A stretch of 8,242 bases of DNA, taken from positions 1 through 8,242 of the forward strand of contig JAAZNR010000200.1 in the NCBI GenBank assembly GCA_012798155.1, written 5' to 3'. This DNA is from Thermogutta sp. (GTDB taxonomy: Bacteria; Planctomycetota; Planctomycetia; Pirellulales; Thermoguttaceae). The first letter of the stretch is position 1; every line of letters begins with the position of its first letter. Below, piece after piece: positions 1-5,889 of this stretch. The position numbers and the translations under genes are program-made. The notes beneath the pieces are model-generated. The model saw only the letters and a program-made list of their open reading frames with translations, was not told the DNA's origin and did not search any database.

Positions 1-500
1 AGAGGATGGATCACGTAACAACAAGTCGCCGTAACCCCTCTCGATCCCGTATGTGATCGAATCACGCCCGCGATCTTAACACCGGCCGTGCTCTCTGCCA
101 AGCGAGTGTCCCCTCGCGCCAAGACGACCAGCAGCGTGGAATCGGAACTCTGCGAGACGTTGCGTCTGCGCCTTATTTTACTGCCCAGGATCGCCGAAAC
201 CGGCTTACCGATCTTACACGGACCCACACAGCTGCGCACCCCAATTTGCTCAGCTTCTTATCCTGCGTGGAAAAATTAGTGGGGGGCGTCCGAAGAATGT
301 TCGCGCAAACGTCATAGGTCGGTTACGCGGACCTTGGAGTACCCGGACCTCGGGAGGCATCTCTCGACGTCGGTCGTCGGCAGCCCGTTTCCCCGGCAAC
401 GCCCCGCTCGCCGTCTTCGCCCGCACGAAAACGGCCGGAAGCGAGAAAACGGCTGGAAGTGCGCATCCGCTTTATACCTGCCGGCTTTGCATCCGGCTGC
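1..500. other. Gene-free left flank, downstream of the aminotransferase gene
   Basis: I find no convincing gene here. The short open frames (for example a GTG-started one at 88-279) lack a Shine-Dalgarno site and have compositions with no recognisable protein character. A plus-strand frame that is open at the left edge ends at a TAA at 32-34 and could be the tail of an off-window gene, but ten codons are too few to decide. The only structure I see is a direct repeat of a 16-base unit (GAAAACGGCCGGAAGC at 427-442 and GAAAACGGCTGGAAGT at 445-460, 14 of 16 identical, 18-bp period), lying 40-75 bases past the aminotransferase stop codon. I see no clear intrinsic terminator for that gene. Confidence 0.6.
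427..460. repeat. Imperfect 18-bp-period tandem repeat past the aminotransferase stop
   Basis: Two 16-base units, 427-442 and 445-460, differ at two positions and are separated by two bases. Read on the minus strand, each unit ends with CCGTTTTC, so the pair lies just after the aminotransferase gene with short T-runs. I see no proper stem before the T-runs, so calling it a terminator would be speculative. Confidence 0.5.
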
Positions 501-1619
501 TCACTTTCGGGCCAGCTTCCGCAGGGCCTCGACCCCGCGGTTGATGGTCTCATCGGATGCGGCGTACGAGATGCGAAAATGGGTATCGCGTCGACTGAAT
601 ACCCCGCCCGGAATGATCAGCAATCCATGCCGCTCGATGGCCTCCGTGACAAACTCCGTCGCCGTTCCCCACGGAGCGCGGGGAAAGGCATAGAAGGCTC
701 CGCCCGGCGTTACCAGATCGTAGTAGTCGCGTAAGCTGGCGACCAATCGATCTCGCTTGCATTTGTAGGCCGCGTAGGCCGGTCGCATGTCGTAATCCAC
801 GGCCTTCAAGCCGGCCCATTGCAGGGGATGCGGCGCGCAAACAAAGCTGAATTGCTGCAACTTGAGCATCTGCTGCACGATTTCTCGCGGGCCGTGCACA
901 AAACCGAGGCGCCAGCCGGGCATTCCGTGGCTCTTGCTGAAACCCGCCGCCACGATGGTTCGCGGATTATACTCCGCGGGGGAGACGAACGGTTCGTCGT
1001 AGCAAAAATCGCAGTAGATTTCGTCGCTGATGAGTGCCACGTTCCGCCGTTGCGCAAGCTCCGCCAAGTCGCGCAGCGATCGCGAATTCAGCACGACTCC
1101 GGTGGGGTTGGCCGGGTTGTTGACGATGATCATCTTCGTCTTCGCCGTCAACGCCGCCTCCACGCGGCCTACGTCGATTTGAAAGTCGGGGTACGTATCG
1201 ACATAGACGGGAATCCCGCCGGCCACATGGACCAAGGCATCGTACATGACGAAGGACGGGTCGAAGACGATCACCTCGTCGCCGGGATCGACCAGCGTCA
1301 ACACGGCCAGCATGAGGCCGCCGCTCGTGCCGCTGGTGATAAACACCTCTCGCTGAGGGTCGTTGTACCGCTTCGCGATCTCGGCCTGAAGACGCTCGCG
1401 AAAAGCCGGCACCCCTTGCGTCAAGGAGTAGCCGTTCTTGCCCCGTCGAATGGCCTCCGCGGCGCACTCTTTCAATTCATCGGGGACATCGAAATCGGGC
1501 TGCCCAATGGAAAGATCGATGGGATCCTTCAGTTTGGCCCCTAATTCAAAGACCTTGCGAATGCCGGAAGCGTCGAATCGAGTCATACGCTCGGCAAGCC
1601 ACGGATGCGTCTTCGTCAT
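501..1619 (-). CDS. Pyridoxal-phosphate-dependent aminotransferase, class I/II
   Basis: This 372-residue protein has the full signature of a fold-type I aminotransferase of the aspartate aminotransferase superfamily (class I/II). It would be a cytoplasmic homodimer moving an amino group between an amino acid and a 2-oxo acid. Visible motifs are SIGQPDFDVP near residues 37-46 (substrate-side loop), SGTSGG near 96-101 (cofactor phosphate region), NNPANPTG at 167-174, SDEIY at 198-202 (D199 to the pyridine nitrogen, Y202 to the cofactor 3'-oxygen), GFSKSHGMPGWRLGF at 226-240 with K229 as the Schiff-base lysine and R237 in the conserved position after it, and FRISYA at 348-353 with R349 as the likely carboxylate-binding arginine. 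Length is normal for the family and nothing is missing. The ATG at 1619 is preceded by a weak GGGGA about 8 bases upstream; a second Met at residue 12 is an alternative start. The donor and acceptor cannot be named from sequence alone; many relatives are annotated as aspartate aminotransferase. It stands alone, divergent from the sulfatase gene. Confidence 0.95.
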   Translation of the reverse strand: MTKTHPWLAERMTRFDASGIRKVFELGAKLKDPIDLSIGQPDFDVPDELKECAAEAIRRGKNGYSLTQGVPAFRERLQAEIAKRYNDPQREVFITSGTSGGLMLAVLTLVDPGDEVIVFDPSFVMYDALVHVAGGIPVYVDTYPDFQIDVGRVEAALTAKTKMIIVNNPANPTGVVLNSRSLRDLAELAQRRNVALISDEIYCDFCYDEPFVSPAEYNPRTIVAAGFSKSHGMPGWRLGFVHGPREIVQQMLKLQQFSFVCAPHPLQWAGLKAVDYDMRPAYAAYKCKRDRLVASLRDYYDLVTPGGAFYAFPRAPWGTATEFVTEAIERHGLLIIPGGVFSRRDTHFRISYAASDETINRGVEALRKLARK

Positions 1620-1658
1620 GCGAAAATCCCCATCAACGGCGGGTGGAGTCTCGCCGCC

Positions 1659-1673
1659 AGGTCCATTGGACCT
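1659..1673. promoter_or_regulatory. 15-bp perfect palindrome, candidate operator of the aminotransferase gene
   Basis: AGGTCCATTGGACCT has seven-base perfect arms around a central T. It lies about 40 bases upstream of the aminotransferase start codon, where a homodimeric repressor site could sit. No regulator is encoded nearby and I cannot match it to a known operator. Its position and perfection are seen directly; the operator role is inference. Confidence 0.35.
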
Positions 1674-1751
1674 CGTGCCCTAGCGTCGGATCAGCCCCCC
1701 CGACCCCGCGATATCCGCCCAAAACGCGACGTTCCCCTGACCATCCATCCG

Positions 1752-1789
1752 GTTCACATCGCGGAATAAAGTTCACGTTGCCGAATAAA
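1752..1789. repeat. Tandem 19-bp repeat in the divergent spacer
   Basis: Two adjacent 19-base units, beginning GTTCAC and ending GAATAAA, lie head to tail at 1752-1770 and 1771-1789 and differ at three positions (16 of 19 identical). They sit 133-170 bases upstream of the aminotransferase start. A period of 19 bp puts the two copies on nearly the same face of the helix, as for cooperative binding sites. No known binding motif is recognised. Confidence 0.6.
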
Positions 1790-1864
1790 GCCAGTTTCGC
1801 GTAGCGCCGCCGATCGTGCAACGGGTGGGTACACCCGCCTTGTGACTCGACAAGGGCCGGAATC

Positions 1865-1905
1865 CCACATCGCCCGGCCGAGTATGCCGCATCGCCCGGC
1901 CGAGT
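1865..1905. repeat. Direct repeat, 22-bp period
   Basis: The unit CATCGCCCGGCCGAGT occurs perfectly at 1868-1883 and 1890-1905; the match extends leftwards to 1865 and 1887 with one mismatch. Its core CGGCCG is itself palindromic. The 22-bp period is about two helical turns. Confidence 0.65.
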
Positions 1906-1974
1906 CGGATGGCGTCACGAGTCGATGTCGGGCTGCAATCGCCGAACCGGCCGATCTCTTTTCTCCTCCTTTCT

Positions 1975-2032
1975 CTTTCCGCAGGTTGTCCCTTTCCGCA
2001 GGTTGAACGCCGGTTTCTCTTTCCGCCGGTTG
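1975..2032. repeat. Three-copy repeat upstream of and overlapping the sulfatase promoter
   Basis: The unit CTTTCCGCAGGTTG appears at 1975-1988 and 1992-2005, and as CTTTCCGCCGGTTG at 2019-2032. Copies 2 and 3 are both followed by AACG. The third copy ends inside the candidate -35 hexamer (TTGAAC, 2030-2035), so a protein bound to these units would touch or overlap the RNA polymerase site. The spacings are 17 and 27 bp. The repeat is seen directly; its regulatory role is inference. Confidence 0.6.
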
Positions 2033-2058
2033 AACGGCGAGTAGGGGGCATCTATACT
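2030..2058 (+). promoter_or_regulatory. Candidate sigma70-type promoter of the sulfatase gene
   Basis: TTGAAC at 2030-2035 and TATACT at 2053-2058 are separated by exactly 17 bp and match four and five of six consensus bases respectively. Transcription would start near 2065, giving a leader of about 110 bases before the ATG at 2177. This is the best promoter-like pair I see in the window. The -35 box is shared with the third copy of the repeat at 1975-2032. Confidence 0.5.
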
Positions 2059-2176
2059 ATGCGGTGCGGTGTCCAATAGATTAGGCACCGGCACGAGGCG
2101 CGAACGCCCGCCCTCAACTTTGGCGGCGTGTCCGCCGATCGCTTGACAGACAATTTCACCAGTGTGGGAGGCCATG

Positions 2177-4057
2177 ATGAAGATTCGGATCGCGGTACTA
2201 TTCCTTGCAATTCTGCCGTTCTGCGGAGCGGCAGTAGCATCGGAATCGGTTGATGAGGCGGCTGCTCGCCCCAACATCCTTTGGCTCACGTGCGAAGATA
2301 CGGGCCCGCACTTGGGCTGCTACGGCGACGCCTACTCCCATACGCCTAACTTGGACGCCCTGGCTCAACGCGGAACGATCTATTTGCACGCCTGGTCGAC
2401 GGCCCCGGTTTGCGCCCCGGCGCGTACCGCGATCATCACGGGCATGTACCCCAGTTCGACCGGCGCCGAACACATGCGGAGCTGGGTCCCTTTCCCGCAA
2501 CGTTTCTCGTTCTACCCTCAGATATTGCGAGGAGCGGGCTACTACTGCACCAACAATTCCAAGGAGGATTACAACCTGATCAACAACGGGCGGGTCTGGG
2601 ACGAATCCTCGGGGAAGGCCCATTGGAAGAATCGCCCGGCGGGAAAACCCTTTTTCGCGATCTTCAATTTCACGATCACGCATGAAAGCCGAATCCGGGA
2701 TCGGCCGCATGATCTGATCCATGATCCCAACAAGGTCCGATTGCCCGCCTACCACCCTGATACTCCCGAAGTCCGCCGCGATTGGGCCCAATACTACGAT
2801 CGCATCACGCAAATGGACGCCATGGCCGGCGAAAAACTTCGGGAAGTGGAAGAGGCAGGCTTGGCCGACGAGACGATCGTTTTTTTCTACGGCGATCACG
2901 GCTCGGGGATGCCGCGCAGCAAACGTTGCCTCTACAACTCGGGCCTGCAAGTCCCCTTGATCGTCTACATCCCGCCCAAGTTCCGGCACTTGGCAGCGCC
3001 CGATTATCAGCCGGGCGGTAAGACGGAACGCTTGGCGGCTTTTGTGGACCTGGCTCCCACGGTTCTCAGCCTCGCCGGGATTCGCCCGCCCGACTGGATG
3101 GAGGGGCACGCCTTCCTGGGACCGTATGCCGCGGAGCCGCAGCCCTTTCTTTTCGGCCTGCGGGGGAGAATGGATGAACGCTACGACTTGCTCCGTTCCG
3201 TAACCGACGGCCGCTACGTATATATCCGCAACTATATACCTTACTTGCCTTTGGGGCAGCATGTGGCCTACATGTTCCAGACTCCGACGACCAAAATCTG
3301 GAAGGAATTGTATGACGCCGGCAGATTGACGGAGCAACAGGCGTACTTTTGGCAACGCCCGCGGGCACCGGAAGAGCTTTACGACCTCCGCAGCGACCCC
3401 GACGAGGTGAACAACCTGGCCGGCCGGCCTGAATACCGCGAGGTCCAGGCACGCTTGGAAAAAGCCCTCCGCGATCATATTTTGGCCACGCGCGACTTGG
3501 GATTCCTGCCCGAATCCGAGCTTCATAGCCGGGCCGGAACGGGCACGCCGTACGACTATGGGCGCGGGCGTACCTATCCGCTCCCGCGCATCCTTCAGGC
3601 GGCGGAAAAGGCGTCCTCCCTAAACCCGGCCGACCTACCGGACTTGATATCTTTTCTGGATGATGATGACGCCGCGGTGCGTTCCTGGGCGGCTCTCGGC
3701 CTTTTGACGCAAGGCGAGGATGCCGTAAAATCCGCCCGAGAAAAGCTCGCCGCAAGACTTTCCGACGACTCCCCCGCCGTACGAATCGCCGCGGCCTGGG
3801 CCCTCGGCCGCTTCGGGAACGACGAGCAACGCGAGCAGGCCCTGCAAACGTTGGCGCCGCTGATCCCTTACGAGAATAACGGCCCTTACGTCGCGATGAT
3901 GGCCTTGACGGTCGTGGATGATCTCGGTCCCTTAGCCGCCGATTTGAGGGACATCGTCGAAAAGAATGGGCATCCGGAAGTGGCGCCCATTCACAATCGC
4001 TTCAAGGACGGTATCCCGCGTTTGGCGGAACACTTCCTACAATTGGTGTCGCCTTGA
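2177..4057 (+). CDS. Exported formylglycine-dependent sulfatase with C-terminal HEAT-like repeats
   Basis: This 626-residue protein belongs to the alkaline-phosphatase superfamily sulfatases, which hydrolyse sulfate esters or sulfamates, often on polysaccharides. I chose the ATG at 2177 because GGGAGG (2166-2171) lies five bases before it; a GTG at 2162 and an ATG at 2174 are in frame but worse placed. Residues 1-21 form a signal peptide (MKIR, a hydrophobic core, then AVA before S22), so the enzyme is exported. RPNILWLTCED at 31-41 brings the first metal ligands (E40-D41 where many relatives have two Asp). C79-A-P-A-R83 is the sulfatase signature, whose cysteine is converted to formylglycine. 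H169 in THES, D240-H241 in YGDHG and K249 are probable further active-site residues. Residues about 486-595 look like two to three HEAT-type helical repeats. The closest resemblance I can name is to planctomycete sulfatases of the N-sulfoglucosamine sulfohydrolase-like type, but the substrate is unknown. No sulfatase-maturing enzyme or glycoside hydrolase lies next to it. Confidence 0.93.
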   Translation: MKIRIAVLFLAILPFCGAAVASESVDEAAARPNILWLTCEDTGPHLGCYGDAYSHTPNLDALAQRGTIYLHAWSTAPVCAPARTAIITGMYPSSTGAEHMRSWVPFPQRFSFYPQILRGAGYYCTNNSKEDYNLINNGRVWDESSGKAHWKNRPAGKPFFAIFNFTITHESRIRDRPHDLIHDPNKVRLPAYHPDTPEVRRDWAQYYDRITQMDAMAGEKLREVEEAGLADETIVFFYGDHGSGMPRSKRCLYNSGLQVPLIVYIPPKFRHLAAPDYQPGGKTERLAAFVDLAPTVLSLAGIRPPDWMEGHAFLGPYAAEPQPFLFGLRGRMDERYDLLRSVTDGRYVYIRNYIPYLPLGQHVAYMFQTPTTKIWKELYDAGRLTEQQAYFWQRPRAPEELYDLRSDPDEVNNLAGRPEYREVQARLEKALRDHILATRDLGFLPESELHSRAGTGTPYDYGRGRTYPLPRILQAAEKASSLNPADLPDLISFLDDDDAAVRSWAALGLLTQGEDAVKSAREKLAARLSDDSPAVRIAAAWALGRFGNDEQREQALQTLAPLIPYENNGPYVAMMALTVVDDLGPLAADLRDIVEKNGHPEVAPIHNRFKDGIPRLAEHFLQLVSP

Positions 4058-4135
4058 TCCCGGAACCGTCGCGACCGCAACCGCGGACGACGATGGAGGC
4101 GGATTCCGGTAATCGGCTCGCGACGAAAGCCCGTC

Positions 4136-4173
4136 GCTCGGTAAGCCGAGCATAACTCGGCAAGCCGGGGGGG
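4136..4173. repeat. Short hairpin with repeated CTCGG-AAG-CCG units
   Basis: GCTCGG TAAG CCGAGC (4136-4151) is a perfect six-base-pair hairpin with a four-base loop. It is followed at 4157-4168 by a second related unit, CTCGGCAAGCCG. It lies about 80 bases past the sulfatase stop codon and has no T-run, so it is not a standard terminator. It could be a fragment of a dispersed palindromic repeat. Confidence 0.4.
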
Positions 4174-4213
4174 TCGGCCGTGTCGCCAAGCCGAAGAGCA
4201 ACGGCGATTCAGA

Positions 4214-4247
4214 AAAGGGCGGTTCACCCCGAGATGAGCCGCCCTTT
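4214..4247. terminator. Bidirectional intrinsic terminator between convergent genes
   Basis: AAAGGGCGGTTCA (4214-4226) and TGAGCCGCCCTTT (4235-4247) form a 13-bp stem with one G-U pair around an eight-base loop. On the minus strand the stem runs into TTTTCT, and the zinc-ribbon gene stops 37 bases before it. On the plus strand it ends in TTTCTATTT, 157 bases past the sulfatase stop codon. The position between convergent genes and the A/T flanks on both sides fit a shared Rho-independent terminator. Confidence 0.75.
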
Positions 4248-4283
4248 CTATTTCGCCGCATCGGACAGCTTCTCGCGGTTGCG

Positions 4284-4661
4284 TCACTGCTGGATGTTGG
4301 TCAGGATCTTGTCCAGGCGTTGCAGCTCGCTCTGAATCGATTCGACTTCCAGACCGCTCTCAGCCTTCAGCCGAAGCACGTCATCGACCAACCGCATGGC
4401 CGCCTTCAAGCCGCCGTGCTGATTGGCGAACTCGATGACCTTGTCCTCCGCTTCGGGCTTCGGAACCGCCCGCGACGCTTGGTTCAATCGAGGGAAGGGG
4501 GGAACCCTGACAGGACGCACCCTACTGCGATTTTGACGCAGAAACTGGTGTCCGCAGTGCGGGCATTGAGTGGCCCTCGCTGGGATGATTTTTTCGCAGG
4601 CCGGACAGAGTTTACGCCCGCGACCCAATACCACGCTACCCGCTGACGACTTCTTCGCCAT
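4284..4661 (-). CDS. Small zinc-ribbon protein of unknown function
   Basis: This 125-residue protein has a clear zinc-ribbon near the N-terminus: C19-P-A-C22 and C33-P-H-C36, preceded by a basic stretch (GRGRK). A proline- and arginine-rich linker (about 41-70, RVRPVRVPPFPR) follows, then a probably helical C-terminal part (71-125) with alternating hydrophobic residues that may form a short coiled coil. There is no signal peptide or membrane segment, so it should be cytoplasmic. The start is well supported: AGGAG (4669-4673) lies seven bases before the ATG at 4661. I do not recognise the family. The ribbon resembles the rubredoxin-like zinc ribbons found in many uncharacterised bacterial proteins and could bind nucleic acid or protein. 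It is a single gene, convergent with the sulfatase gene and sharing its terminator. Confidence 0.85.
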   Translation of the reverse strand: MAKKSSAGSVVLGRGRKLCPACEKIIPARATQCPHCGHQFLRQNRSRVRPVRVPPFPRLNQASRAVPKPEAEDKVIEFANQHGGLKAAMRLVDDVLRLKAESGLEVESIQSELQRLDKILTNIQQ

Positions 4662-4983
4662 GATTCAACTCCTGTAGAAATAACCGGGAAACAAGGGGCA
4701 CCGGGACGCCGCTGGAACATGACGCGCCGCGGCACCAGCGAGCATCCGCCTCCAACGCTACACCTTCAAGGCCCAGCCGCAAACCCCGATTTCCGATCAA
4801 TCGCAAACCGGGGCGGCACGCTCCGACCTTCGGTTCCTCTTTCGAGTCCAACTCCCGCCCCAACGTCGCCCGAAAAAAGACCGCACCAATCTCCATCTAT
4901 TGTGGTCATTAAACCGCGAACACATTTACTACTAATGATATTTCTAGCAAAGTCGGAACGAAACGGCAAGTAGCTCGACCTTG

Positions 4984-4998
4984 AGAAATTCAATTTCT
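4984..4998. promoter_or_regulatory. A/T-rich 15-bp palindrome
   Basis: AGAAATTCAATTTCT has perfect seven-base arms around a central C, in an A/T-rich island within GC-rich DNA. It lies about 320 bases upstream of the zinc-ribbon gene start. It could be an operator, but no regulator or matching motif is known to me, and an A/T-rich palindrome of this size can arise by chance. Confidence 0.25.
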
Positions 4999-5141
4999 TT
5001 TCGCACCTGACGGCACTGGACCGATACGAACGATCGCGCAAGACGGCTCCAGCGAGCAACTTCGCTCCGTACGCCGGTGTTTTTGCGGCAAATACGGCCT
5101 CAATCGCCGCGGCTTCGCGATTTTCCCGGCCGGCGTGACCG

Positions 5142-5208
5142 TTCACGGGGACTATCCCCATTCTCCCGGCAAAGCCCGCGAAAACCGGGGAAGCCCGTGA
5201 AAATGGGG
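5142..5208. repeat. REP-like palindromic element with a GGGGAC core
   Basis: GGGGA CTA TCCCC (5147-5159) is a tight palindrome followed by ATT. CCCCATT at 5156-5162 is complementary to AATGGGG at 5202-5208, and TTCACGGG at 5142-5149 to CCCGTGAA at 5194-5201, so the whole segment can fold on itself. Inside it is a tandem repeat beginning AAGCCCG at 5172-5190 and 5191-5208. The core resembles the GGGGAC-type palindromes that accompany Y1-family (RAYT) transposases in many bacteria, including planctomycetes. No such transposase is in the window, so this would be a non-autonomous, partly decayed copy. Confidence 0.5.
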
Positions 5209-5227
5209 CTCTCGCCTTCGGGCGTGA

Positions 5228-5278
5228 AGGGGCCGGATACTTTTTTCGGCCCGCAAGACGGGCCTGCCGCCGGCCCCT
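5228..5278. repeat. Nested GC-rich hairpin
   Basis: An outer stem AGGGGCCGG (5228-5236) with CCGGCCCCT (5270-5278) encloses an inner stem GGCCCG (5248-5253) with CGGGCC (5259-5264) and a CAAGA loop. A run of six T bases lies at 5241-5246, in the side loop between the stems rather than after them, so a standard terminator is unlikely. It sits directly between two other palindromic elements and may belong to the same repeat cluster. Confidence 0.55.
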
Positions 5279-5305
5279 GAACGGCTTTGTGGAATGGAAA
5301 GAAGG

Positions 5306-5412
5306 AAACGCAGAAATGCAGAGAACGTAGAGTTCCGGCCGCCAATTCTTTCTCCGCGCCCTCTGCGCCCTCTGCGTTTCAGAATTCGAGCGCTCTCCGC
5401 CTCCGCGTTTCA
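5306..5412. repeat. Inverted-repeat element with ACGCAGA-type ends, probably a dispersed intergenic repeat
   Basis: AAACGCAGA (5306-5314) is the exact reverse complement of TCTGCGTTT (5371-5379), and the complementarity continues imperfectly inwards for about another 18 bases. The right arm contains a tandem CGCCCTCTG unit (5357-5374), and a variant of the end, CTCCGCGTTTC, recurs at 5401-5411. Read on the minus strand it gives a TQRAQRARR-like peptide and then LCISAF, a pattern I associate with non-coding repeats that are often mis-annotated as small proteins in several bacterial phyla. That association is from memory; the inverted repeat is seen directly. Confidence 0.55.
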
Positions 5413-5889
5413 AAAACAGACGGGGTAGGCCGGTGAACGGTTACACTCCGGCGAACGGGTCCCGTTTTGGGCGTCACCGACCCGCCGCTTTGCGCAAACA
5501 TCACATCCGGGATCATCGTTGGGCGGCCGGTCCGCCCTGTATCACGGATTCCGCCGAAAGCCTCGGTCATCGAAACTCTTCGGAATACTCCGATCGGTGG
5601 ATGATAGGCTGATGCATTCTCGCCCGCTTGCGGCGATAGCCGATGGCAAGAACGAGGCGATCCCTGCTCCGGTTGTTGAGCGGGGCATGCATGATCCGCC
5701 GCCGGGGAAGTATTCACGCCCAACGGGCGGGAAAGACTCGGCAAGGCGTGAGGGAGGTGCCGTGAAAACGGGGGTTGCCCCCGCTCCGCATGGAGAATCC
5801 GCCGGCCCCGTAGCCGGATGGCCTCAACCGGCCCGAATTCCGCCGACTTTGGTTGTTCCGCAAAGTTTCGCAGTCGAAGAGCTGACAAT

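Larger units (their letters stand above)
1620..2176. other. Divergent intergenic region between aminotransferase and sulfatase genes
   Basis: This 557-base spacer carries the control regions of both flanking genes and no credible gene of its own. It is unusually rich in short repeats: a palindrome at 1659-1673, a 19-bp tandem repeat at 1752-1789, hairpins at 1824-1839 (GGTGGGT/ACCCGCC with one G-T pair) and 1838-1855 (CCTTGT/ACAAGG with a six-base loop), a 22-bp-period repeat at 1865-1905, and a three-copy repeat at 1975-2032 that runs into the sulfatase promoter. A small hairpin, GGCGG/CCGCC at 2122-2136, falls in the inferred sulfatase leader. No clear promoter was found for the aminotransferase gene. 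Confidence 0.6.
4662..5889. other. Long intergenic region upstream of glgX
   Basis: About 1.2 kb without a credible gene. The open frames present (such as 5379-5903 on the minus strand and 5519-6139 on the plus strand) have low-complexity Arg/Pro/Ser-rich products and look like products of GC bias. Bases 4890-5000 are A/T-richer than their surroundings and probably include the zinc-ribbon gene's promoter, though I could not fix -35 and -10 boxes; a 15-bp palindrome (AGAAATTCAATTTCT) lies at 4984-4998. Bases 5140-5412 hold palindromic repeat-like elements listed separately. Further hairpins are GGGCGG/CCGCCC at 5521-5537 and CGGGGG/CCCCCG with a TTG loop at 5769-5783. No promoter for glgX was identified. 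Confidence 0.6.

Noticed and set aside
1..40. Similarity of GGATGGATCAC and AAGTCG to the conserved 3' end of 16S rRNA
   Set aside because: The words occur in the wrong order, the anti-Shine-Dalgarno CCTCC does not follow the GGATCAC, and no upstream or downstream rRNA-like sequence is present. Chance similarity is the better explanation.
1752..2032. CRISPR array
   Set aside because: The repeat units are too short, unrelated to one another, present in only two or three copies, and lack uniform spacers; no cas genes are present.
2143..2148. A perfect TTGACA just before the sulfatase gene
   Set aside because: A -10 box at the normal distance would fall on the Shine-Dalgarno site near 2166 and nothing there resembles TATAAT. 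The TTGAAC/TATACT pair upstream is much better.
2162..2176. GTG at 2162 (or ATG at 2174) as the sulfatase start
   Set aside because: The GTG start would place the Shine-Dalgarno GGGAGG inside the coding region and add residues ahead of a good signal peptide; the ATG at 2174 leaves only two bases after GGGAGG.
2198..3526. A 442-codon open frame antisense to the sulfatase gene
   Set aside because: It lies fully over a well-supported gene, its product has no recognisable domain, and long antisense frames are expected in GC-rich coding DNA.
5228..5278. Intrinsic terminator at the nested GC hairpin
   Set aside because: The T-run lies within the hairpin rather than after it, and no gene ends nearby on either strand.
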